A stretch of 64,000 bases of DNA from assembly GCF_018130825.1 (NCBI RefSeq), contig NZ_JAFCJS010000009.1, positions 124,001 to 188,000 on the forward strand, read 5' to 3'. The notes beneath the pieces were generated by a model. The model did not search any database and was not told the DNA's origin. It saw only the letters and a list, made by a program, of their open reading frames with translations. The translations under genes were made by a program, and so were the position numbers. Source of the DNA: Bradyrhizobium liaoningense (GTDB taxonomy: Bacteria > Pseudomonadota > Alphaproteobacteria > Rhizobiales > Xanthobacteraceae). Below, piece by piece: positions 7,538-15,605 of the stretch (the stretch's first letter is position 1; every line of letters starts with the position of its first letter).

Positions 7538-8788
7538 GTGCCGTCTGACGCCATCTGGGCCTGGAGCATCATTGTGCTTGCGACCGCAGGCGTCATCATC
7601 CGCCCCTTCCGCCTGCCCGAGGCGATCTGGGCGGTCATCGGCGCCGGCGCCCTCGTCCTGCTCGGTTTGCTTCCGTGGCAGGATGCGCTTGCCGGCATCG
7701 AGAAGGGCCTCGACGTTTATCTCTTCCTGATCGGCATGATGCTGATCGCCGAACTCGCCCGGCTCGAGGGCCTGTTCGACTATCTCGCCGCACTCGCGGT
7801 GGAATATGCAGATGGGTCGCCGCAGCGGCTGTTCCTGCTGATCTATATCGTCGGCACGGTCGTGACCGTTCTGCTGTCCAACGATGCCACCGCGATCGTG
7901 CTGACGCCGGCCGTCTATGCGGCGACGCGCGCGGCCGGCGCGAAACCGCTGCCTTATCTCTTCGTCTGCGCCTTCATTGCCAATGCCGCAAGCTTCGTCT
8001 TGCCGATCTCCAATCCCGCCAATCTCGTCGTGTTCGGCGCGCGCATGCCGCATTTGACCGAATGGCTGCGCCTGTTCGCCCTGCCCTCGGCGGCCTCGAT
8101 CCTGCTCACCTATGTCGTGCTGCGCCTGACCCAGCACCGCACGCTCAAGGAAGAGACCATCGCCCGCAGCGTGCCGCATCCAAAGCTCGGCCGCGGCGGC
8201 AAGCTCACCGCAATAGGCATCGTCGCGATCGGCGTCGTGCTGGTCACGGCCTCAGCGCTGGACAAGCAACTGGGCCTGCCGACCTTCATCTGCGGCGTGG
8301 TGACGGCCGCGCTCGTGCTGCTGCTCAGCAATCAGTCCCCGCTGCCGGTGCTGCGGGGCGTGTCGTGGAGCGTGCTGCCGCTGGTCGGCGGACTCTTCGT
8401 CATGGTGGAAGCGCTGATCAAGACCGGCGTGATCGGGCAGCTCACCGCGCTGCTGCACCAGGCCGTCGCACAATCGGTGTCCCACGCCGCCTGGAGCGTC
8501 GGCATCGCTACCGCCATCGCCGACAATATCGCCAACAATCTTCCAGTCGGCCTGATCGCCGGCTCGGTTGCCGCCAGCGATCATCTGCCGCCCCCGGTCA
8601 TCAGCGCGATCCTGATCGGCGTCGATCTCGGACCGAACATGTCGGTGACAGGATCCCTCGCCACCATCCTCTGGCTGGTTGCGCTCCGGCGGGAGAAGAT
8701 CGAGCTCAGCGCCTGGCCGTTCCTCAAGCTCGGGATCTTGGTGACGCCGCCCGCTCTGATCGCGGCGCTGGCGGCGGCAATCAGGTAG
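7538..8788 (+). CDS. ArsB/NhaD-type ion transporter (arsenical pump membrane protein-like)
   Basis: The 416-residue protein has about 10-12 helices. The conserved pieces LLSNDATAIVLTPAVY (about 110-125) and SFVLPISNPANLVVFG (about 150-165), with the inverse-repeat counterpart AIADNIANNLPVGLIAG (about 325-341), are those of the ArsB/NhaD ion-transporter superfamily. Arsenite export is the best-known role. No arsR or arsC is adjacent, so arsenic specificity is not supported by context. It follows the MFS gene with 25 bp spacing. Confidence 0.87.
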   Translation: MPSDAIWAWSIIVLATAGVIIRPFRLPEAIWAVIGAGALVLLGLLPWQDALAGIEKGLDVYLFLIGMMLIAELARLEGLFDYLAALAVEYADGSPQRLFLLIYIVGTVVTVLLSNDATAIVLTPAVYAATRAAGAKPLPYLFVCAFIANAASFVLPISNPANLVVFGARMPHLTEWLRLFALPSAASILLTYVVLRLTQHRTLKEETIARSVPHPKLGRGGKLTAIGIVAIGVVLVTASALDKQLGLPTFICGVVTAALVLLLSNQSPLPVLRGVSWSVLPLVGGLFVMVEALIKTGVIGQLTALLHQAVAQSVSHAAWSVGIATAIADNIANNLPVGLIAGSVAASDHLPPPVISAILIGVDLGPNMSVTGSLATILWLVALRREKIELSAWPFLKLGILVTPPALIAALAAAIR

Positions 8789-8899
8789 CAGCCGCGAATT
8801 AACCGCGGTTATTTGCGGTGCATCAATGCCGGCGGCGCGACTGCGGCTAGAGTTCACTTGCCGCGTGCTTCAGATAGGCCGCGGCAAGGAAGGTTCATC

Positions 8900-9136
8900 A
8901 TGCAGATTCAATCAAAGGCGCTGCCGCAGAGCTTCTCCCTGCGCCGCGAAATCTTGAGCTTCATCGCGCCCGCCGAAGGCCGCGCGGAGAGGTCGCATCA
9001 CCTGCTCGTCTTTTCCGTCGTGGTGCTGCTGACCCTGTTCGCCATCGTACAGATCGACCTGCACAGCGTCCAGCTTCAGGCGATCGGCCTGCTCGGCCAT
9101 GGCGCCGGGATCGATCCCGTCTTCCTCAGCCCGTAG
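8900..9136 (+). CDS. small hypothetical membrane protein
   Basis: I do not recognise this 78-residue protein. AAGGAAGG seven bases before the ATG at 8900 decides the start. Residues about 32-55 (HHLLVFSVVVLLTLFAIVQIDL) form one transmembrane helix after a basic N-terminal stretch (SLRREILSF), so the N-terminus is probably in the cytoplasm. The short remaining tail would then be periplasmic. It lies alone between the ArsB-like gene and a convergent MFS gene. Confidence 0.6.
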   Translation: MQIQSKALPQSFSLRREILSFIAPAEGRAERSHHLLVFSVVVLLTLFAIVQIDLHSVQLQAIGLLGHGAGIDPVFLSP

Positions 9137-9182
9137 CGGACGAAGCCCGATCGTGGCCACAAGGCCGCGACCGGGCAACGCG

Positions 9183-10547
9183 TCAGTCGTTCTCGTAGCC
9201 GTAGACTTCCGGCAAGATGAAGATCGCGGCGAGCAATCCGATCAGCGGAAAGATCGCGACCATCAGCGTGGCATTGGCCTGCCCGATCGCCGCGAACACG
9301 GTCGGAAACAGGAAGATCGCCAGGAACGACGGCAGCTTCACGAACATGTAGGCGAAGCCGCTGGCGGTGCCGCGATATTTCGGCTTGGCGACCATGGTCG
9401 GGATCGTCATGCAGTTCGACGCGTCCCAATAATGGCCCCACAGCATGGCTGCGGCAGCGAACGGCAGCAGGATCTTGTTGTCGGTGTAGAGCGCGAAGGC
9501 CGCGACCAGCAGCGCGGCCAGCACGATCGCGAAGCCCGCGATCGAGATGCCGCGGTGGCCGATCTTCGGCGTCAGCAGCGGTCCGACCCAACCCGACAGG
9601 GCGGCGAAGGAGAACAGTGCCATCGTCACCAGATTGATGCCGAGCACGCTCGATACGCCGACCATGACGAAGAGCACCGGCAGGTAGAACGCGAAGGTCG
9701 AGAATTCGCTGGCCTGCACGAAACAGGCGATCCAGCCATACAGCGTGGCGCGCCAGCGGATCGGGTCCTTCTTGAGGTCGGCGAGGAAGGCACGGGTCGA
9801 GACCTTCGGCACCTCGACGTCCTGGTCGGGCAGCATGTCGAGATTGTCGTTGAACATCTCGCGCGCGACCTGCTTGGCCTCGCGGTAGCGCCCCTTCTGC
9901 ACCAGCCACACCGCCGTCTCCGGCACGTCATGGCGCATGATCAGGATGATCAGCGCCGGCACCGCGCCGAGGCCGAGCGTCACGCGCCACAGCATCTCGT
10001 GCTGCATGTCGATCAGGAGGAAGATCACGATGACGCCGATGGTGAGGACCTCGCCGACCGCGAACATGAACTGCCAGCGGTTGCCCATGACCTCGCGTTC
10101 ACCCTTGGCCATGGATTCCATGATGTAGGTGTAGCCGGTCGAGATATCAGAGCCGAGCGGAATGCCGAGCAGGAAGCGGATCACGATCAGCCAGGTGATA
10201 TCGGGTACAAAGGCCTGCGCCAGCGCCAGCACGATGAACAGCACCATCGTGGCCAGGAACATGACGCGGCGGCCGATCTTGTCCGAGAGCCAGCCGCCAA
10301 GCAGCGCGCCAATGAGTGCGCCGCCTTGCGTGCCCGCCGCGGCAAGGCCGAGCATCAGCGCGGTGGGATTATACTGCTCCTTGATGAAGATCAGCACGAA
10401 GGCGATCGAGTAGAGATCCCAGGCCTCCACCAGGATCGAGGCCATCATCAGCCAGCCGACCTTGTTGCCCTTGGGGCTGTAGTTCGTAATGAGGTAGCGG
10501 ACCGCCGCCTCGCTCGCGGTCGGTTGTGGCATGGCCATTGTCTGCAT
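9183..10547 (-). CDS. MFS transporter, sugar-acid/metabolite:H+ symporter type
   Basis: This 454-residue permease has the MFS motifs GGWLSDKIGRR (about residues 88-98) and RFLLGIPLGSD (about 130-140), plus about 12 helices. The ATG at 10547 is preceded by AGAGGACC; an upstream TTG at 10565 is less likely. The gene follows the GntR regulator on the same strand with a 24 bp gap and is divergent from a sugar-acid catabolic operon. I infer import of the sugar acid used by the enzymes encoded at 11516-14553. Confidence 0.88.
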   Translation of the reverse strand: MQTMAMPQPTASEAAVRYLITNYSPKGNKVGWLMMASILVEAWDLYSIAFVLIFIKEQYNPTALMLGLAAAGTQGGALIGALLGGWLSDKIGRRVMFLATMVLFIVLALAQAFVPDITWLIVIRFLLGIPLGSDISTGYTYIMESMAKGEREVMGNRWQFMFAVGEVLTIGVIVIFLLIDMQHEMLWRVTLGLGAVPALIILIMRHDVPETAVWLVQKGRYREAKQVAREMFNDNLDMLPDQDVEVPKVSTRAFLADLKKDPIRWRATLYGWIACFVQASEFSTFAFYLPVLFVMVGVSSVLGINLVTMALFSFAALSGWVGPLLTPKIGHRGISIAGFAIVLAALLVAAFALYTDNKILLPFAAAAMLWGHYWDASNCMTIPTMVAKPKYRGTASGFAYMFVKLPSFLAIFLFPTVFAAIGQANATLMVAIFPLIGLLAAIFILPEVYGYEND

Positions 10548-10571
10548 GTTTGGTCCTCTCTTCAAAATCTT

Positions 10572-11336
10572 CTACGCGCCGAGCAGCGGCTCGATGCTGC
10601 AATCGAGCAGCCGCGGATCGATCCCCGCCTCCATGCCCGTGAACATCTCGCCCATGTAATCGATCAGTGCATCGCTGGCCTTCACGGCTTCGTCGACCCG
10701 GCGGCTGGCGACGGCACTGAGAATGGCGAGATGATGATCGATCGTGCCCGACAGATCGGCCTGCCCCGGCATGAAGCGGTGGTGGATGTAGCCGATGCGG
10801 CGATACAGCGTGTGCAGCGGCCGCAGCGTATGCACCAGGAACGGCTCGCCGGCGGCTTCCAGCACCAGTGCATCGATGCGGCGATCAATGCTGTTGAATT
10901 CGTCGAGGGTCAGGCTGGAGCGACGTTCGCGCAGCAAACGCTCGATGTGCAGAGCCTGATTGCGGTGGGAAAGGCTGGCGCGATCCGCCGCGAGGCGAAT
11001 GACAAAACGCTCCATGTCGCGGCGCAGGCCCAGCAGCATGCGCTCGCGCGCGAGATCGATCGGCGCGATATGCAGGCCGTGACGCGGGCGGATGATGATG
11101 AGCGTATCGGCGGAGAGACGATTGACGGCGTGATGCACTGGCGTGCGCCCGAAGCCGGTGATCTGCTGCAATTCCAGCATCGTCATGAATTGTCCGGGCT
11201 TGAGCTCGCAATGAACGAGCAGTTCCTCGATCCTCTGATAGGCCAGCTCGAAGAAGTTGAGACGGTTGCGGCGGGAGGGCCTGCCCTCGCCGTCATCGTG
11301 TCTCACCACCTCGAGCGCGCGCTTGCGCCGTGCCAT
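10572..11336 (-). CDS. GntR family transcriptional regulator (FCD type)
   Basis: A 254-residue regulator with an N-terminal winged HTH (RIEELLVHCELKPGQFM to GFGRTPVHHAVNRLSADTLIIIRPRHGLHIAP, about 34-92) and a C-terminal all-helical FCD ligand domain containing the metal/ligand-type residues DHHLAILSAV. A 31-residue basic tail precedes the HTH. It is divergent from the enolase-superfamily gene at 11516 and probably represses both directions from the palindrome at 11408-11423 until a sugar acid binds. Confidence 0.88.
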   Translation of the reverse strand: MARRKRALEVVRHDDGEGRPSRRNRLNFFELAYQRIEELLVHCELKPGQFMTMLELQQITGFGRTPVHHAVNRLSADTLIIIRPRHGLHIAPIDLARERMLLGLRRDMERFVIRLAADRASLSHRNQALHIERLLRERRSSLTLDEFNSIDRRIDALVLEAAGEPFLVHTLRPLHTLYRRIGYIHHRFMPGQADLSGTIDHHLAILSAVASRRVDEAVKASDALIDYMGEMFTGMEAGIDPRLLDCSIEPLLGA

Positions 11337-11407
11337 GTCGTCCTCTCCCGTCAGCCCGCGCTCTCGTTTGCAGGGTGGCGCCTTGTTTGTGGCACCCTTA
11401 AAACATG

Positions 11408-11423
11408 TTGTGATATATTACAA
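11408..11423. promoter_or_regulatory. probable GntR operator
   Basis: TTGTGATATATTACAA reads the same on both strands except at one symmetric pair. It lies in the 179 bp between the divergent gntR and dehydratase genes. FadR/GntR-type regulators bind short AT-centred palindromes of this size. The link to this particular regulator is inferred. Confidence 0.5.
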
Positions 11424-11515
11424 GCAGGCGTAAGACTCCCGCACGACCTGCAGCATGCTGCAATGCAAAATGAGACGTCGGGCGCGAAGCGCCTTTCGAT
11501 GGGAGGAGAGTTGCT

Positions 11516-12715
11516 GTGAAGATCACGTCGATCGAGACGCTGCGTACCGAGGAATTTTCCAACGTCATCTGGGTGCGTATCCACACCGACACTGGTCTGA
11601 TCGGTCTCGGCGAGACCTTCTACGGCGCGGGCGCGGTCGAGGCGCAGATCCACGACACCTTTGCCGGCCGCCTGCTCGGCCGCAATCCGCTGCACATCGA
11701 GGCGATCCATCGCGACATGCTGAACCTGCCGATGGCGCAGTCCTCAACCGGCGTCGAATATCGCGCGGCCTCCGCGATCGACATCGCGCTGTGGGACCTG
11801 TTCGGCAAGGTCTGCAATCAGCCGGTGCACCAGATGCTCGGCGGCCTCTGCCGCGACAAGCAGCGCATCTACAACACCTGCGCCGGCACGCAATATGTCC
11901 GCTCGACCAATATCAGCCCGGTCGCGAACTGGAATCTCGGCGCGTCCAAAGGTCCCTACGAAGATCTCGACGGCTTCATGAACCACGCCGATGCGCTGGC
12001 CGAAAGCCTGCTCGAAAGCGGCATCTCGGCCATGAAGATCTGGCCGTTCGATCCGGCGGCGCAGGAAAACAAGGGCCTCTACATCACGGCCGCGCAGATG
12101 AAGAAGGCGATCGAGCCGTTCGAAAAGATCCGCAAGGCCGTCGGCGACAAGATGGAGATCATGGTCGAGCTCCACTCGCTGTGGAATCTGCCGACCGCCA
12201 AGCAGATCGCCCGCGCGCTCGAGCCCTACAAGCCGACCTGGTACGAAGACCCGATCCGGATGAACTCGCCGCAGGCGCTGGCCGAATATGCCCGCTCCAC
12301 CGACGTCTGGGTCTGCGCCAGCGAGACGCTGGGCTCGCGCTTCCCCTACAAGGACATGCTCGACCGCGACGCCATGCATGTGGTGATGGCGGACCTGTGC
12401 TGGACCGGCGGCCTCACCGAGGGCCGCAAGATCGCGGCGATGGCCGAGACCTATCACCGGCCTTTTGCTCCTCATGACTGTATTGGCCCGATCGGCTTCA
12501 TCGCGGCCATCCACATGTCGTTCAGCCAGCCCAACACCTTGATCCAGGAATCCGTACGCGCCTTCTACAAGGGCTGGTACAATGAGCTCGTCACCACGAT
12601 GCCCGTGATCAAGGACGGCTATGTCTTCCCGATGGAAGGCCCCGGCCTTGGCGTCGACCTTCTGCCTGCTGTCTTCGAGCGCACCGATCTCACCGTGCGC
12701 CGCTCCAACGTCTGA
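11516..12715 (+). CDS. mandelate racemase/muconate lactonizing enzyme family protein (probable sugar-acid dehydratase)
   Basis: A 399-residue enolase-superfamily enzyme. The three Mg ligands can be placed at MVELHS, WYEDPI and CASETLG (about residues 223, 249 and 274), and the Asp/His dyad at VVMADLCW and APHDCIGP. The His two residues after the first ligand (ELH) is a feature of acid-sugar dehydratases such as GalD. The start is GTG at 11516 with GGAGGAG-type SD (GGGAGGAGAG). It heads an operon with two dehydrogenases related to idonate/gluconate metabolism, so dehydration of a hexonate is the likely reaction. Confidence 0.88.
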   Translation: MKITSIETLRTEEFSNVIWVRIHTDTGLIGLGETFYGAGAVEAQIHDTFAGRLLGRNPLHIEAIHRDMLNLPMAQSSTGVEYRAASAIDIALWDLFGKVCNQPVHQMLGGLCRDKQRIYNTCAGTQYVRSTNISPVANWNLGASKGPYEDLDGFMNHADALAESLLESGISAMKIWPFDPAAQENKGLYITAAQMKKAIEPFEKIRKAVGDKMEIMVELHSLWNLPTAKQIARALEPYKPTWYEDPIRMNSPQALAEYARSTDVWVCASETLGSRFPYKDMLDRDAMHVVMADLCWTGGLTEGRKIAAMAETYHRPFAPHDCIGPIGFIAAIHMSFSQPNTLIQESVRAFYKGWYNELVTTMPVIKDGYVFPMEGPGLGVDLLPAVFERTDLTVRRSNV

Positions 12716-12727
12716 GGATTTTTTGAG

Positions 12728-13495
12728 ATGAGCACCGCCCTGTTCGACCTTTCCGGCCGCACCGCACTCGTGACCGGCTCCTCCCGCGGCCTCGGCCGCG
12801 CCATCGCCGAGGGCATGGCCAAGGCCGGCGCCAAGATCATCATCAACGGCGTCGATCCCAAGCGCGTCGAGCAGGCCGTCGCAGAATTTCGCGCCGCCGG
12901 CCATCAGGCCGAGGGCGCAGCGTTCAACGTCACCGACGAGCCGGCGATCGTTGCCGCCTTCGAGCGTTTCGACCGCGAAGGCCTCGCGGTCGACATCCTC
13001 GTCAACAATGCCGGCATCCAGCACCGCAAGCCGCTGGCGGAGTTCACCACCGACGAATGGCGCAAGGTCATCGAGACCGATCTCACCAGCGCCTTCGTGA
13101 TCGGGCGCGAGGCCGGCAAGCGCATGATCCCGCGCAAGCGTGGCAAGATCATCAATATCGGCTCGCTCGGCAGCGAGCTCGCGCGCCCCACCATCGCGCC
13201 CTACACCGCCGCCAAGGGCGGCATCAAGAACCTGACCCGCTCGATGGCGGTGGAATGGGCCCAGCACGGCATCCAGGCCAATGCGATCGGTCCGGGCTAC
13301 ATGCTCACCGACATGAACGAGGCGCTGGTCAACAACCCCGATTTCAACAACTGGCTGATGGGCCGCATTCCCTCCAAGCGCTGGGGCAAGCCGGACGAGC
13401 TGGTCGGCGCGGCGATCTTCCTCGCTTCTGATGCGTCCACCTATGTCAACGGCCAGATCATCTATGTCGATGGCGGCATGATCGCCGCGATGTGA
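12728..13495 (+). CDS. SDR oxidoreductase, gluconate 5-dehydrogenase-like
   Basis: The 255-residue protein has TGSSRGLG (about 16-23), NNAG (about 92-95), and the catalytic Ser and YTAAK in NIGSLGSELARPTIAPYTAAKGG. Its closest pattern is IdnO/gluconate 5-dehydrogenase, which interconverts 5-ketogluconate and gluconate. It starts 12 bp after the dehydratase and 26 bp before the idonate dehydrogenase-like gene, which supports that assignment. All catalytic residues are present. Confidence 0.85.
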   Translation: MSTALFDLSGRTALVTGSSRGLGRAIAEGMAKAGAKIIINGVDPKRVEQAVAEFRAAGHQAEGAAFNVTDEPAIVAAFERFDREGLAVDILVNNAGIQHRKPLAEFTTDEWRKVIETDLTSAFVIGREAGKRMIPRKRGKIINIGSLGSELARPTIAPYTAAKGGIKNLTRSMAVEWAQHGIQANAIGPGYMLTDMNEALVNNPDFNNWLMGRIPSKRWGKPDELVGAAIFLASDASTYVNGQIIYVDGGMIAAM

Positions 13496-13521
13496 CCGCC
13501 AAGACAACGAAGGAGCAAGCC

Positions 13522-14553
13522 ATGCGCGCCGTCGTCATTCACGCCCCAAAGGATTTGCGGATCGACAGCTACCCCGATCCGGCGCCCGGCCCCGGCGAGG
13601 TCCGCGTCAAGATCGCCAATGGCGGCATCTGCGGCTCCGATCTGCACTACTATCATCATGGCGGCTTCGGCGTCGTGAGGATCCAGCAGCCGATGGCGCT
13701 GGGGCACGAGATCGCCGGCGTCGTCGCCGCAGTCGGTGACGGCGTGACCAGCGTGAAGGCCGGCACCCGCGTTGCGGTCAATCCGAGCAAGCCGTGCGGG
13801 GCGTGCCTGCATTGCCAGGAAGGCATGCGCAACCAGTGCCTCGACATGCGCTTCCTCGGCAGCGCGATGCGCTTTCCCCATGTGCAGGGCGGATTTCGCG
13901 AGTTCATCACGGTCGATGCGACGCAGGCCGTGCCGATCGCCGACAGGCTTTCGCTCGCGGAAGCGGCGGTCGCCGAACCGCTCGCGGTGTGCCTGCATGC
14001 CGGCAAGCAGGCCGGTCCCCTGCTCGGCAAGCGCGTGCTGATCACCGGCTGCGGCCCGATCGGCGCGCTGATGATTTTGGTCTCGCGCTTTGGCGGTGCG
14101 TCCGAGATCGTTGTCACCGATGTCGCCGATGCGCCGCTCGCGGTTGCCAAAAAGCTCGGCGCCACGCATGCCATCAACGTCGCGACCAATGCCACCGCGC
14201 TCGATCCCTGGCGCGCCGGCAAGGGCGTGTTCGACACGCTGTTCGAGGCCTCCGGCAACCAGGCAGCGCTGCGCACCGCGCTCGACGTGCTCAGGCCCGG
14301 TGCGACACTGGTGCAGCTCGGCCTCGGCGGCGAGATGACGCTGCCGATCAATTCCATCGTCGCCAAGGAATTGCAGCTGCGCGGCACCTTCCGCTTCGAT
14401 CCCGAGTTCGAGCTGGCGGTGCGGCTGATGGGCGAAGGCCTGATCGACGTCAAGCCGCTGATCACGGCGACCATGCCGTTCGAGAACGCGGTCGCCGCCT
14501 TCGAACTCGCCAGCGACCGTTCGCAGTCGATGAAGGTGCAGCTGACCTTCTAG
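13522..14553 (+). CDS. L-idonate 5-dehydrogenase-like zinc alcohol dehydrogenase
   Basis: A 343-residue medium-chain dehydrogenase. The catalytic zinc site is seen in GGICGSDLHYYHHGG and GHEIAG, the structural zinc in the four-Cys loop CGACLHCQEGMRNQC, and the NAD(P) loop in GCGPIGAL. The ATG at 13522 has GAAGGAG upstream, and an in-frame ATG at 13492 is less likely. Idonate to 5-ketogluconate oxidation is the best match from family and operon. Its TAG shares the four bases CTAG with the stop of the convergent gene. Confidence 0.85.
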   Translation: MRAVVIHAPKDLRIDSYPDPAPGPGEVRVKIANGGICGSDLHYYHHGGFGVVRIQQPMALGHEIAGVVAAVGDGVTSVKAGTRVAVNPSKPCGACLHCQEGMRNQCLDMRFLGSAMRFPHVQGGFREFITVDATQAVPIADRLSLAEAAVAEPLAVCLHAGKQAGPLLGKRVLITGCGPIGALMILVSRFGGASEIVVTDVADAPLAVAKKLGATHAINVATNATALDPWRAGKGVFDTLFEASGNQAALRTALDVLRPGATLVQLGLGGEMTLPINSIVAKELQLRGTFRFDPEFELAVRLMGEGLIDVKPLITATMPFENAVAAFELASDRSQSMKVQLTF

Positions 14554-15416
14554 GGTTTTGCCTGGCTCTCGATCAGCCGGTCGCTGACCAGGCGGACCGC
14601 ACCCCGCTTCCACGAATAGTCTGCGCCCATGCGCAGGCCGCTGTCGCCGCGCGCCAGCACCGCACCGGTGTTGGCATCGCGGAGCTGGAAGCCCAGCGTG
14701 TATTCGGTGCGGCTGACCCGCCGCACCACACCGATCAGCGACTGGTCCGCACCGAGCTTTTGCGCGATCGCGGCCTCGCAGCCGCCACAGTCGCGCAAGG
14801 CCTGCACCTTCCCCGCCTCGCCGCTGACATCGACGACGCGATAGCGGCCGGACTGGCCGAGCGCCTCGCGCACACCGGCGGTGACTTCGGCCAGATATGA
14901 CGCATCCGACGTGGCCGACGCGCCCGCTGACGCGGCAGTGGTGTCCTCGAGCTCGAAATCGAACACCGCCAGCGCGACTGGCGCGGGCGTAGCGAGCGCG
15001 GCCATCACTTCGCGGGAGACGAAGATCTCGGCGCGCTCCCAGGATTCATCATTGTCGCCGCGGAAGGTGTAGAGCTTGTCCATCACGAGCTTCTTGGCGC
15101 CAACGTCGATCACGGCGACCTTGGCCCATTGCACCAGCGTGCTGGTCTTCTGGATGCCGCCGATGACCTTGAACGCTGCTCCGTCCTGGGCCGATGGCGT
15201 CAGCCGGTAGCGACCATCCGCGCTGACATCCCGCCGGAGCGCAGCCATGAACGCCGACAGCCGCCGCTCGTGGGCTGCGGTCTGGTTGGCCGGCTCGGCC
15301 GACGTGTCGGTATAGCTGAAATCGTCCATGGCAACGCCGATGGCCTCGGCACCGGCCGGCGCATGAGAGAGGACGAACAGGAGAATGGCAGCGAGAATCA
15401 ACCGGGAGCGGTGCAT
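14550..15416 (-). CDS. secreted DUF3280/DUF2380-like protein
   Basis: The 288-residue product begins with a signal peptide (MHRSRLILAAILLFVLSHAPAGAEA). It then has two similar halves: AIGVAMDDFSYTDTSAEP in the first, and ALAVFDFELEDTTAASAG in the second. The phrase 'VFDFELEDT' is typical of the DUF2380/DUF3280 group of periplasmic proteins of unknown function. The second half contains CGGCEAAIAQKLGADQSLIGVVRRVS, which resembles the family core. The ATG at 15416 with GAGG upstream was preferred over a long 5' extension. It is divergent from a two-component kinase. Confidence 0.75.
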   Translation of the reverse strand: MHRSRLILAAILLFVLSHAPAGAEAIGVAMDDFSYTDTSAEPANQTAAHERRLSAFMAALRRDVSADGRYRLTPSAQDGAAFKVIGGIQKTSTLVQWAKVAVIDVGAKKLVMDKLYTFRGDNDESWERAEIFVSREVMAALATPAPVALAVFDFELEDTTAASAGASATSDASYLAEVTAGVREALGQSGRYRVVDVSGEAGKVQALRDCGGCEAAIAQKLGADQSLIGVVRRVSRTEYTLGFQLRDANTGAVLARGDSGLRMGADYSWKRGAVRLVSDRLIESQAKP

Positions 15417-15605
15417 GAATGCCTCGTGGGATGGAACGGCGCGTAAATCTTGACGGGGGAGCCTGAGACCACGCAGCCGTGACTGTCCCGACCAACGCCG
15501 GGAAAATTTCACGACGTTGCACTGCGGCACGGCGGGAACGCTTCCCGCCGCCTGCGTTCTGCCGTTTAATGCGCAAGCGACAAACCCGTTCGCATCAGGT
15601 GCCCG

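Noticed and set aside
7538..8788. Arsenic resistance operon
   Set aside because: Only the transporter fits; there is no arsC or metal-type ArsR, and the ArsR protein at 19192 lacks metal-binding Cys and is far away.
9099..11519. 806-codon plus-strand open frame
   Set aside because: It is the shadow of the MFS and GntR genes on the minus strand; its protein is rich in Asp/His/Arg/Gln with no domain, a normal product of GC-rich antisense frames.
11744..13507. 587-codon minus-strand open frame
   Set aside because: Antisense to the dehydratase and SDR genes; low-complexity Asp/Gly/Arg/His composition and no motif.
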